A stretch of 64,000 nucleotides of DNA from SAR86 cluster bacterium (GTDB taxonomy: Bacteria; Pseudomonadota; Gammaproteobacteria; Magnimaribacterales; Magnimaribacteraceae): assembly GCA_023703575.1 (NCBI GenBank), contig CP097969.1, positions 839,517-903,516 on the forward strand, read 5' to 3'. Of the stretch, positions 35,781 through 44,063 are shown one piece after another (positions within the stretch are counted from its first letter, which is position 1; each line of letters opens with the position of its first letter). The translations under genes were made by a program, and so were the position numbers. The notes beneath the pieces were generated by a model. The model saw nothing but the letters and a program-made list of their open reading frames with translations. It was not told the DNA's origin and searched no databases.

Positions 35781-36401
35781 ATGAAAAATCTTATTAAATT
35801 TGGGGCCATAGCATTCTTTTCAAGTGCAATGACCTTGCAATCAGCAGAATTCGAGAGCAATATCGCTATGTCAAGTGACTATGTCTGGAGAGGTATGACT
35901 CAAACTGCTGAAGAACCTGCTATCTCTGGTGGATTCGATATAGCCGGTGAAAGTGGACTATATTTTGGAACTTGGGCTTCCAACGTTGAATTTGGTGATG
36001 GAGCAGCTCTAGAATTAGATTGGTATGCAGGCTATGCAGGTGAAATGGAAGGTGGATTAAGTTATGACATCGGATATTTAGCATTTACATACCCTGGAGA
36101 AGACTCTCTAGATTTTGAAGAAATCTATCTCGGACTCGGATACAGCTATTTCGGTATTACTTACTCATCAGGTCAAGATTCTGCACCCGATAACACAGAA
36201 TTTTCTGTTGCTCTAGGTGAAACTGGTTTAGGTGTTACTTATGGTGACTACGACGAGTACGGTGAATACACCATAATTAGCTACGATCTACCAATCTCTA
36301 TTGCTGGTTTAGGTGTTTCTCTAGCCTGGAATGACTTCAGTGCAGAGGACTCTAGCGGACTTTCCGACGAAGACACATTCGTCATTACATTTTCTATGTA
36401 A
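35781..36401 (+). CDS. TorF-family putative porin
   Basis: The 206-residue protein has a signal peptide (FGAIAFFSSAMTLQSA) followed by amphipathic beta strands of a small outer-membrane barrel. ESNIAMSSDYVWRGMTQTAEEPAISGGFD is the TIGR02001 (Gcw_chp/TorF) signature. The mature protein is acidic, with many Asp, Glu, Gly and Tyr. In many proteobacteria this family lies next to glnK-amtB and is nitrogen-related. Here it is alone but carries NtrC- and sigma-54-like sites. A strong SD (AAGGAG) precedes the ATG. A terminator follows at 36454. Confidence 0.88.
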   Translation: MKNLIKFGAIAFFSSAMTLQSAEFESNIAMSSDYVWRGMTQTAEEPAISGGFDIAGESGLYFGTWASNVEFGDGAALELDWYAGYAGEMEGGLSYDIGYLAFTYPGEDSLDFEEIYLGLGYSYFGITYSSGQDSAPDNTEFSVALGETGLGVTYGDYDEYGEYTIISYDLPISIAGLGVSLAWNDFSAEDSSGLSDEDTFVITFSM

Positions 36402-36451
36402 CTCTTAACTCCCCGTTAAGTAAGCATTCTTAATCTCCCCATTAAGATGCA

Positions 36452-37594
36452 TTAAAGGCCAGACGAAAGTCTGGCCTTTTCTTTATTAACAATAGGTCTG
36501 GCATAAGTCATCAAAAACTCATTTCGCTCTTCAGGCTTCAAATTTGCACATCTCTTTTCAAGCATAGAAATCTTGCTGGGCATATCCGATATTGTATCTA
36601 TATTCTCTTGTTGAATATTTATTTCAGGCAATAGCTCTAAAGCTGCTTGGTTGGTGGGCCAAATACGATAATTATTTATAATTTCTCTCTGTATCATTTC
36701 AGCTAGATGGCGTGTGGTATCCACTGGATCAGAAATAGGTTTACATATATGTAAATGAACTCTGCCTTTATAGCCAAAAATTCCGGTAGACATTTCTTTG
36801 ATGTCACTTTTATTTATTTCTTCAAGGGTCAAGGAATCCTGATAATCCCAACCTCTTGCTTTGACATAATCCAATGGGTCATATTCATAGGAAATAACAA
36901 TTGGAGTTAAGTTAACGCTTCTGACCCATTCATAAACTGAAAGTGCCTTTCTTTGATCGAGATATAGCATTTTTAAAACACCCTCATCTGTAAAGTCATT
37001 ACCATCATTTGCTCTTCCTTCTCTTTGAGCAATCCAGATACTCTCTTTATCTTGCATTAGCGAATGATTGATGTAAGCGGAGAGTTTTGATAGTTTTCTT
37101 AAAGTTTCCTTTACTCCTTTGATATTTCTGTGAACTATGAAACTTTTATTCAGCCTCATAAGCATTTCAGCATACCCGTCATCTAGAAGGTTATCTCCAA
37201 TAGCGATTCGTACAGTACTGAGTCCTTGGGTATAAAGGAGATAATTTAGAAAAGCAGGATCAAGAGATATATCTCTGTGATTACCTACAAACAGAGTAGG
37301 TTTTTCAGTTAAATTCTCAACTCCACTATATGTAAAACCATCTGTTGTTTTGTCGATCATTTTCGTCACTAAAGGAGCCAAACAATCTTGAAATTGATCT
37401 ATAGAATTGCAATCAGAAAAAATCTGCTTAAATTTTCTTCTTAAATAAATGCGGTTTATCTTTGAGAAATATTTATGGGATCTTGGAAAAATTAAACTAG
37501 AAATATAATTATGAAAATCTTCATTTGATTCTAGCTCATTCAGCTTTATCGCGACTTGATAATCGTCATAAGAAGCTATATCACTAAAATCCAT
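36452..37594 (-). CDS. PlsC-like 1-acylglycerol-3-phosphate acyltransferase family protein
   Basis: The 380-residue protein has an acyltransferase core with NHRDISLD (105-112), the counterpart of the catalytic NHxxxxD box, though the spacing from His to the second Asp is one residue longer. FIVHR and IWIAQREGRANDG follow, the latter corresponding to the EGTRS-like block. The flanking regions are longer than in PlsC, as in a known bacterial subgroup. It probably acylates a lysophospholipid at the inner membrane. Its last codons are encoded by the terminator hairpin of the convergent torF gene. Gene order with a hydrolase and a glycerophosphodiesterase suggests lipid metabolism. Confidence 0.8.
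   Translation of the reverse strand: MDFSDIASYDDYQVAIKLNELESNEDFHNYISSLIFPRSHKYFSKINRIYLRRKFKQIFSDCNSIDQFQDCLAPLVTKMIDKTTDGFTYSGVENLTEKPTLFVGNHRDISLDPAFLNYLLYTQGLSTVRIAIGDNLLDDGYAEMLMRLNKSFIVHRNIKGVKETLRKLSKLSAYINHSLMQDKESIWIAQREGRANDGNDFTDEGVLKMLYLDQRKALSVYEWVRSVNLTPIVISYEYDPLDYVKARGWDYQDSLTLEEINKSDIKEMSTGIFGYKGRVHLHICKPISDPVDTTRHLAEMIQREIINNYRIWPTNQAALELLPEINIQQENIDTISDMPSKISMLEKRCANLKPEERNEFLMTYARPIVNKEKARLSSGL
36454..36483. terminator. Rho-independent terminator for torF, inside the 3' end of the acyltransferase gene
   Basis: The stem AAGGCCAGAC/GTCTGGCCTT with a GAAA tetraloop is followed by TTCTTT on the plus strand. On the minus strand the same bases encode the final residues KARLSSGL and the TAA of the acyltransferase. 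Confidence 0.93.
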
Positions 37595-37597
37595 TTT

Positions 37598-38551
37598 TTA
37601 TAATTGGTCTATAAAATCTATAATTTCTGTTCCAACAATAGTTGGCTGTCTATAAGTTATATCATGTGTTCCCTCTTCCAAAACAACAAGTTTTCCATTA
37701 TCAAATATCCTTTGATATTCTTCTGACCCTGAAAAAGGAACTATTCCGTCTTTTTTTCCCCATAAAGCAAGCATAGGTATTTCTTTTTTACTTAGATTTT
37801 CGTACATGTCACGAACATCAAAAAGATTAAAGTTCCTTATAGTTGATAAAAGAGATTCATTGAATCCTTTAAAGCGCAGTTGATCTTGAAAGAGTGGTAA
37901 AAATTTATCTTCATTTATAGACAACGGATCATCGCTATATTGAGTTTCAGACATATTTCCTACGCCATATAATCTATGGCTAAATACTCTCCAGAACCAA
38001 TCTCCAACGACGGGCATAGTTATCCATGATTTCGTCTGAGGAAGAGATTTACTGAAACCTGCAGGAGCAATTAATGAAACGCTTGTTACTTCGTTAGGAT
38101 ACTCGGCTGCATAATAAGATGCAATTGGTCCTCCCATGGAATAGCCAACTATATGAACTTTCTCATTTATTTTTTGAGAAAGTATCAATTCCCTCAAAGT
38201 TTCAAGATAAAGATGCTTATCGTATTTTGTTCTAGGCCTTTCTGAATAGCCTCTGCCAAAATGATCATAAACAAGGACCTTGTAACCAGAGTTAGTGAAA
38301 TTATCTAGTAAGCCTTGCCATACAAAACTAGGTGTTGAAAAACCGTGCACCAAGATCAAAGACCCCTTCAAATCGGTTGAATCGTCCGGTAAAAACCAAC
38401 GATAATAGATATTACCTCTTGAAAGCTCTGCCCAATTTCCCTCAGAAGGTATATCTGATTGCAATATTTTCTTCAATCCATAAACCTTATAAAGATAAGG
38501 AAAAGCCAGAGCCAAAAAAATAAATAAAATCCCTATTAAAAGTTTCTCCAT
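37598..38551 (-). CDS. Membrane-anchored alpha/beta hydrolase
   Basis: The 317-residue protein has an N-terminal hydrophobic anchor (LLIGILFIFLALAFPYLY) and a classical alpha/beta-hydrolase domain. LVHGFSTPSFVW is the oxyanion region, GYSMGG holds the nucleophile, LWGKKDGIVPF the acid and EEGTHDITYRQP the His. It resembles lipases or acylglycerol hydrolases. It lies 3 bp upstream of the acyltransferase gene in the same direction, so the pair probably acts on membrane or exogenous lipids. The substrate is not defined by sequence. Confidence 0.85.
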   Translation of the reverse strand: MEKLLIGILFIFLALAFPYLYKVYGLKKILQSDIPSEGNWAELSRGNIYYRWFLPDDSTDLKGSLILVHGFSTPSFVWQGLLDNFTNSGYKVLVYDHFGRGYSERPRTKYDKHLYLETLRELILSQKINEKVHIVGYSMGGPIASYYAAEYPNEVTSVSLIAPAGFSKSLPQTKSWITMPVVGDWFWRVFSHRLYGVGNMSETQYSDDPLSINEDKFLPLFQDQLRFKGFNESLLSTIRNFNLFDVRDMYENLSKKEIPMLALWGKKDGIVPFSGSEEYQRIFDNGKLVVLEEGTHDITYRQPTIVGTEIIDFIDQL

Positions 38552-38598
38552 AGATAAGCTCCTTCAATATAGTATAGTTATTAAAAATACCAATATCT

Positions 38599-39363
38599 AT
38601 GCATCCATTTTTTCGAGATTTTAACTTTTATGGTTTTGTACATAGAGGTGGGGATGAAGTAGAAACAGAAAATACCTTAGAAGCCTTTGAATACTCATCA
38701 AATTTAGGATTTATTTTTATAGAAACAGATGTTCAATCTACTAAAGATGGTCATGTAGTTATATTTCATGACTCAACTTTAAAGAGGATGGCAGGTATAA
38801 ATAAGCGTATAAAGGACCTGATGCTAGATGAAGTAAAGGGAATAGAATTAATTAACGGTGGCAGGATCCCTTTATTAAGTGAAGCACTCGATAGCTTTCC
38901 TAACCTTAGATTCAATATTGATATTAAAACTGAGGATGCCTTAGAAAATACCGTAAAAATTATAAAAGAAATGAAATGCTTTAGTAGATCCTGTTTAGCT
39001 TCTTTCTCTTCTTCAAGATTAAATAGAATAAGAAAACTAGCCGGGTCAGAAGTATGCACTTCTTCTGGACAAATGGATATATTCAAATTGATATGCAAAT
39101 CTTTAGGAATTAATTTAAGAATTAATACAGCTGATTGTGCTCAAATTCCTATAAAGCAATGGGGAGTGCCTATTCTCACTAAGAGATTTCTTCGAATTGC
39201 AAAGAAGGAAAATAAACTTGTTCATGTTTGGACTATCGATAATAAAGAAGAGATGTTCAAATTAATTGACTTTGGTGTTGATGGAATAATGACAGATAAG
39301 CCTAGTATTTTAAAACAAGCTATGACTGAAAGAGGCTTTTCTGATTTAGGGAACTCTCCTTAA
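38599..39363 (+). CDS. Glycerophosphodiester phosphodiesterase
   Basis: The 254-residue TIM-barrel enzyme hydrolyses glycerophosphodiesters to glycerol-3-phosphate and an alcohol. HRGG (15-18) with ENTLEAF, IETDVQSTKDGHVVIFHDSTLKR and FNIDIK are the family active-site and metal motifs. VWTIDNKEEMFKLIDFGVDGIMTDKP is the typical ending. There is no signal peptide, so it is the cytoplasmic UgpQ type. Diverges from the alpha/beta hydrolase by 47 bp and overlaps the MFS gene tail to tail by 18 bp. Confidence 0.92.
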   Translation: MHPFFRDFNFYGFVHRGGDEVETENTLEAFEYSSNLGFIFIETDVQSTKDGHVVIFHDSTLKRMAGINKRIKDLMLDEVKGIELINGGRIPLLSEALDSFPNLRFNIDIKTEDALENTVKIIKEMKCFSRSCLASFSSSRLNRIRKLAGSEVCTSSGQMDIFKLICKSLGINLRINTADCAQIPIKQWGVPILTKRFLRIAKKENKLVHVWTIDNKEEMFKLIDFGVDGIMTDKPSILKQAMTERGFSDLGNSP

Positions 39364-40593
39364 AATTATTAATCCTGGTATAAATAATAAAAGTAAGCTT
39401 AATATTCCTAGGCTAGGGCTATCCGTTAAGAGTGCAATTCCTGAGACCATAAAGGGACCTATAAAGACTGAAGATTTTCCAATGAAATTATAGAATCCAA
39501 AGAATTCTGCCGCTTTATTGCTAGGTATTAGGCTACTAAAATAAGATCTGCTGATAGCTTGTACTCCTCCTTGAACAAGACCGATGATAGATGCCATGAT
39601 AAAAAATTCTAATGCACTATCCATCTGGGAACTAAATATAACGACTCCTATGTAGATGATAATCGCAAATGAAAGAGATTGTTTATGCCCGAATTTGTCA
39701 GAATACCTTCCAAAAGCTAGTGTTGCGGGAAATCCAATAAATTGAGTAAGTAAAAGAGCTGATATCATAGATTGTGCTGAAAGCCCTATATCAGAACCAT
39801 AAGATGTTGCCATTCTTATGATCGTATCTACACCATCCATGTAAAGAAAATATGCTAGTAAGAAAATAAAAGCACTTTTATATTGTCTTACCGATCTTCC
39901 TGTTTGGTAGAGACTAGAGAAAGCTTGCCCTGAAATTTCAAAAAAACTTTTCCTACTTACTGAGAATTTAGGCTCCTTTACACCTGTAAGTAAAGGTAGT
40001 GTAAAAATACTCCACCAGATAGCTACACTCAAAAAAGACCATAAAACAGCCTCAATTTGTGAATTAAGTCCAAAGAAAGATGGAAAAGAGAACATTAAGA
40101 CATTGATTAAAAATAATATCCCTCCACCAAGGTAACCAAGAGAAAATCCTAAAGATGATACACGATTCCTTTCATGGTGTTCAGCGACCGAAACTAATAA
40201 AGAGTCGTAGAAGATATTTCCACCTGAAAATCCAATCACACCAAGTGCATAAAAGGTAATAGCAAATTTCCATGAACTTTCAGGGACGAAAAATAAATAA
40301 CCAGTTGCTATTATTCCTAAAACTGCGAACGTTAGAAGCAGCTTTTTTTTTGAGTTTCCCGCATCGGCGAAAGCCCCTAAAATAGGTGCACTTAAAGCTA
40401 TCAGTAAACCAACAACAGAATTTGCTGTACCGATGACAAATGTACTCTCTCCATCAGTTAAATCATTTGCCCAAAAAGATTTAAAAAAAATAGGGAAAAA
40501 ACCAGCCATTACAGTTGTGGCAAATGCAGAATTAGCCCAATCATAAAAGGCCCATCTCCATGCTTGTGTTGATAATTTTCTTTGACCTTTCAT
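39346..40593 (-). CDS. MFS transporter, UMF1 (Atg22-like) family
   Basis: The 415-residue protein has about 12 membrane segments. I place the start at ATG 40593 because WRWAFYDWANSAFATTVMAGFFP, the UMF1 signature, follows soon after; the upstream start at 40671 adds an unsupported tail and would cover the 36-residue gene on the other strand. LGAFADAGNSKKKLL is the MFS loop 2-3 motif and GGVQAISRSYFSSLIPSNKAAEFFGFYNF is conserved. UMF1 relatives of yeast Atg22 may export amino acids; the substrate here is unknown. Confidence 0.9.
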   Translation of the reverse strand: MKGQRKLSTQAWRWAFYDWANSAFATTVMAGFFPIFFKSFWANDLTDGESTFVIGTANSVVGLLIALSAPILGAFADAGNSKKKLLLTFAVLGIIATGYLFFVPESSWKFAITFYALGVIGFSGGNIFYDSLLVSVAEHHERNRVSSLGFSLGYLGGGILFLINVLMFSFPSFFGLNSQIEAVLWSFLSVAIWWSIFTLPLLTGVKEPKFSVSRKSFFEISGQAFSSLYQTGRSVRQYKSAFIFLLAYFLYMDGVDTIIRMATSYGSDIGLSAQSMISALLLTQFIGFPATLAFGRYSDKFGHKQSLSFAIIIYIGVVIFSSQMDSALEFFIMASIIGLVQGGVQAISRSYFSSLIPSNKAAEFFGFYNFIGKSSVFIGPFMVSGIALLTDSPSLGILSLLLLFIPGLIILRRVP

Positions 40594-40634
40594 GTGATTT
40601 GTGGGAATAATAACCCTTTTATTGGGAGGAAAAA

Positions 40635-40745
40635 ATGGAAGAGGATAAAAAAACGTATAAATATATGACAATGTTTAGTGTAATCATTGCTGTGGTTGTG
40701 GTGGCACAAATTATTTTGGCAAATTATTTGCAATCAATTTATTAA
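40635..40745 (+). CDS. 36-residue single-pass membrane protein
   Basis: A small gene lies between the divergent MFS gene and the second nitronate monooxygenase. It has ATG at 40635, a strong GGGAGGA site six to seven bases upstream and TAA at 40743. The peptide begins with a charged MEEDKKTYKYM and continues into one hydrophobic helix (FSVIIAVVVVAQIILANYL). The strong ribosome site supports it being real. No family is recognised. It ends 35 bp before NMO-2 and mirrors the 43-residue gene before NMO-1. Confidence 0.68.
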   Translation: MEEDKKTYKYMTMFSVIIAVVVVAQIILANYLQSIY

Positions 40746-40780
40746 ATACAAATATTGAGACACAAAACTAAGGAGAGAAT

Positions 40781-41917
40781 ATGAACTCAAAAATATGTGA
40801 ACTTCTAGATATAGAATTCCCTTTAGTAGCTTTCACCCACTGCAGAGATGTAGTTGTAGCGGTATCTAAAGCAGGTGGATGTGGAGTTTTAGGTGCTGTT
40901 GGTATGTCACCAGAACAGTTAGAGAAAGAATTAACATGGATAGATGAACATATAGACGGAAAACCTTACGGAGTTGATGTTCTAATTCCCAACAAGATGG
41001 TCGATCAAAGTGAGAAATTTGATGCAGAAAAATTAAAAGGAATGATTCCACAAGAATATGCTGACTTCAGAGCAGATGTTCTTGAAAACCATGACATAGA
41101 GGCTTCGGAGTTAAGAACTATAGATACAGCTGGTTCAAGTTTTGCTGCAAATACAAAAGCTGATGGAGCAAAAGCTCTTTTAGATGTAGCTTTTAGCCAC
41201 CCTATCAAACTAATTGCTAACGCGCTGGGCGTGCCACCCGATTGGATGCTCGAGATGGGAAAAGAAAATGATGTTAAGGTTGCAGCACTTTTGGGAACTG
41301 CTCAGCATGCAATCAATCAGGTAAAAGCAGGTGTTGATATATTAGTTGTATCTGGTACGGAAGCTGGAGGCCACTGTGGAAGTGTTTCAACCATGGTACT
41401 CATACCTGAAGTTTACGAAGCAATTCAACCGTATGGTGATACACCAATCTTGGCTGCTGGAGGAATAGTAACTGGGAAACAAATGGCAGCAGCAATGACA
41501 ATGGGAGCATCTGGTGCTTGGTGTGGTTCAGTATGGCTAACTACTGTGGAATCAGAAGTCCCTCCTGTTATTAAAGAAAAAATGGTCGCTGCTAATTCAA
41601 GTCAAACAACAAGATCAAGAAGTAGAACAGGCAAGCACTCGAGACAATTAGTATCTCCTTGGACACAAGCATGGGAATCAGAACAAGCTCCAGATCCTTT
41701 ACCTATGCCTCTACAGCCGATGGTAGCTGAACCCGCTTTACAGAAGGTTGCTAAGCTAGCTGAAGGTGGACATGATGGAGCTAGAGACCTAGCAACTTAT
41801 TGGGTTGGACAAGGAGTAGGTCTAATGAATCAAAGCATTTCTGCGAGTGATGTTGTTCAGGAATTCAAAGAAGATTTTGTAGAAGCTTATGAAAGATTAA
41901 CAGGTTTTGTATCTTAA
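40781..41917 (+). CDS. Nitronate monooxygenase family protein (NMO-2)
   Basis: The 378-residue FMN TIM-barrel protein resembles class I nitronate monooxygenases. Its FMN-binding start is IEFPLVAFTHCRDVVVAVSKAGGCGVLGAVG. The key histidine is in VSGTEAGGHCGSVST, and the phosphate loop is ILAAGGIVTGKQMAAAMTMGASGAWCGSVWL. A region with TTRSRSRTGKHSRQL follows. It is only distantly similar to NMO-1. The physiological substrate could be nitronates such as propionate 3-nitronate, or an acyl-CoA. It has an AAGGAG site. It converges with the PhyH gene, overlapping by 4 bp. Confidence 0.86.
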   Translation: MNSKICELLDIEFPLVAFTHCRDVVVAVSKAGGCGVLGAVGMSPEQLEKELTWIDEHIDGKPYGVDVLIPNKMVDQSEKFDAEKLKGMIPQEYADFRADVLENHDIEASELRTIDTAGSSFAANTKADGAKALLDVAFSHPIKLIANALGVPPDWMLEMGKENDVKVAALLGTAQHAINQVKAGVDILVVSGTEAGGHCGSVSTMVLIPEVYEAIQPYGDTPILAAGGIVTGKQMAAAMTMGASGAWCGSVWLTTVESEVPPVIKEKMVAANSSQTTRSRSRTGKHSRQLVSPWTQAWESEQAPDPLPMPLQPMVAEPALQKVAKLAEGGHDGARDLATYWVGQGVGLMNQSISASDVVQEFKEDFVEAYERLTGFVS

Positions 41918-42729
41918 TTAACTTCTTTACCATCTTGAAGAATTAAAAACTGTCTGTTTTCATCATTCAGGTCCTCAGTAAGAGATTGAGATATTACTCT
42001 TTTAGACCCCTCCGGTGCATACTGGAGAATATAAGATTTTCTAATATCATCTGATAAATTAGGCCCCGTCCTGTGCGGTGTTAAAGAAGAGAAAATTGCT
42101 ATACTGCCTGCCTTCAGAGGTAAGCAAACTGCTTGGGATGAGTCTAAAGGTATTTCATGACCTAAATCTGTATTTTCATGGAAGAGGGTCCCCCGTCTAT
42201 GAAGTCCAGGCATCACCCAAGGACAGCCATTAGATTCATCTGTATCTGTAAGAGCTACCCAACAAGTTAAGTAGGCCTGCGGTTCAATATAGGTATAACC
42301 ATTGTCTTGATGCCAGGGAAATTCGTCTTTGGTACCTGGTTTTTTGTATACTGCTTGATCCCAATATAACCTCACATCAGGTCCGATTAAATCTCTGCAT
42401 ATGTCAGTAAAAACTTTATGTTTACTGAATTCTTTAAGTTCATCAGACTGAGTTACAAGATGGGTGGTAAAAGTAATTTCTTCAGCTCTAGCAATAAAAA
42501 ATTTACCACCATCAAGGCCTTTTAATGCTTCAGTTACATTGAACTCATAAGGGTCAATTTGATTTACTACTTTGTTGACTTCTTCGTCTGAAAAAGCATT
42601 TTCAAGTACAACATAACCTTTTTCGTTAAATGATGTGATGTCTTCATCGGAGAAGAATGTGTAAGGGCCATCAGGCATGGTCCAAGAAAAGCTCTTATTA
42701 CTCTCATGTAACCTAATATCTTTATCCAT
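41914..42729 (-). CDS. Phytanoyl-CoA dioxygenase family protein
   Basis: The 271-residue Fe(II)/2OG oxygenase has iron ligands His140 and Asp142 (WHQDNGYTY) and a distal His in SSLTPHRTGPN. The 2OG Arg is in IRKSYILQY. CWVALTDTDESNGCPWVMPGLHRRGTL is a standard PhyH substrate-side stretch resembling ectoine hydroxylase-like members. It is last in the five-gene unit 41914-46780 and starts 2 bp after the dihydroorotase-type gene. The substrate may be the product of one of the neighbouring amidohydrolases. Confidence 0.88.
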   Translation of the reverse strand: MDKDIRLHESNKSFSWTMPDGPYTFFSDEDITSFNEKGYVVLENAFSDEEVNKVVNQIDPYEFNVTEALKGLDGGKFFIARAEEITFTTHLVTQSDELKEFSKHKVFTDICRDLIGPDVRLYWDQAVYKKPGTKDEFPWHQDNGYTYIEPQAYLTCWVALTDTDESNGCPWVMPGLHRRGTLFHENTDLGHEIPLDSSQAVCLPLKAGSIAIFSSLTPHRTGPNLSDDIRKSYILQYAPEGSKRVISQSLTEDLNDENRQFLILQDGKEVN

Positions 42730-42731
42730 AA

Positions 42732-44063
42732 CTATCTATCAAATTTTAATTGAACGCCTAAATTAGTTTCTACAATTTTTCCATTATTATAGGCAAGTTT
42801 ACCATTCACAATAGTACTCATAATCTTTGAGCTAAAGGTCTCACCTTCAAAAGGCGACCAGCCACAGAAATAGAAAGTATTCTCTTTAGTAACTTTATGC
42901 TTAGATTCCAGATCTACGAGAACACAATCTGCCCAGTAACCTTCCCTAATGTAGCCTCTATCAACAATTTTGAATCTATCAGCAACTTTATGTGAAAGAT
43001 AGTATGGGAGATCATTCAATGAATAGATTCCTTCTTTAACAAGTTCCAAAAGAACAAGGAGTGAGTGCTGTACACTTGGAATACCAGAGGGACAATTCAT
43101 ATAGTCATTTGATTTTCCTTCCAAAACATGTGGAGCATGATCAGTAGCAACATAATCGATATAGCCCTCTAATAACGCCTTTCTTAATGCATCTCTATCT
43201 GTAGACTCTTTCAAAGATGGATTACATTTTATTAAAGTCCCTTTGGTTGAGTAATCATCACTTGAAAAGTAAAGATGAGGAATGCAAACTTCTGCAGTAA
43301 TCATTTTTTCATTAAAAGGTTTATTAGAGAAAAGTCCTACTTCTTCTTTGGTAGTTAAATGAAGTATATGCAAATTAGAATTATATTTTGTGGCTAATTC
43401 GATAGCTTTTTTTGAGGATTTTAAACAAGCCTCTCTGGATCTAATGAGGCCATGCATTTCTACAGGAATCTGTTCTCCATATTTAGCAAGATATTCTCTC
43501 TCTAAAGATTTTATCATTGGGTCGTCCTCGCAGTGGGTAGTAATAATTACCGGAGATTCTCTAAAAAGGTCATTCAAAGCATCCTCACTATCAACATGAA
43601 GATCTCCAGTAGAAGAACCCATAAATATTTTAATTCCACATACCTCCCTAGGATTTATAGCTTTTATTTCGTCTATATTGGAGTTGGATGTGCCCATGTA
43701 AAAAGAGAAATTAGCTGACGAAGTCTGGTTGGCAATGGAAATTTTATCTCTCCACAAATCAAGGCTGAGTGTAGGTGGGATTACATTCGGCATGTCCATA
43801 AAAGAGGTTGTGCCACCGGCAACAGCGGCCAAGGATTCAGTTTTTATACTGCCTCTTTCCGTCAGGCCAGGTTCTCTGAAATGACATTGATCATCTATTA
43901 CTCCAGGCAATAAATAATGACCTGTTGCATCAAGAATTTCTCCTTGAGGCTCTATATCATTTGCTATTTTCTCAAACCTACCTTCTTTAATAAGAATATC
44001 TTGTTCAGTTATTGAACCTTCATTTATAACTTTACAGTTTTTAATGGTGATTACATTACTCAA
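42732..44063 (-). CDS. Dihydroorotase-type amidohydrolase (QxH variant)
   Basis: The 443-residue protein has a dihydroorotase-like metal site: carboxylated Lys145 in GIKIFMG, His residues in THCEDD and LHILHLT, and the catalytic Asp in TDHAPH. The first motif reads DDQCHFREPG, so the first histidine of the usual HxH is Gln59. This QxH form occurs in dihydroorotases known to me from Bacteroidetes, which also share NFSFYMGTSN and AEVCIPHLYF-like stretches. It may therefore be a true PyrC. But its operon (two 2OG oxygenases, D-aminoacylase) suggests a catabolic cyclic amidase as an alternative. It overlaps tauD by 4 bp. Confidence 0.82.
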   Translation of the reverse strand: MSNVITIKNCKVINEGSITEQDILIKEGRFEKIANDIEPQGEILDATGHYLLPGVIDDQCHFREPGLTERGSIKTESLAAVAGGTTSFMDMPNVIPPTLSLDLWRDKISIANQTSSANFSFYMGTSNSNIDEIKAINPREVCGIKIFMGSSTGDLHVDSEDALNDLFRESPVIITTHCEDDPMIKSLEREYLAKYGEQIPVEMHGLIRSREACLKSSKKAIELATKYNSNLHILHLTTKEEVGLFSNKPFNEKMITAEVCIPHLYFSSDDYSTKGTLIKCNPSLKESTDRDALRKALLEGYIDYVATDHAPHVLEGKSNDYMNCPSGIPSVQHSLLVLLELVKEGIYSLNDLPYYLSHKVADRFKIVDRGYIREGYWADCVLVDLESKHKVTKENTFYFCGWSPFEGETFSSKIMSTIVNGKLAYNNGKIVETNLGVQLKFDR

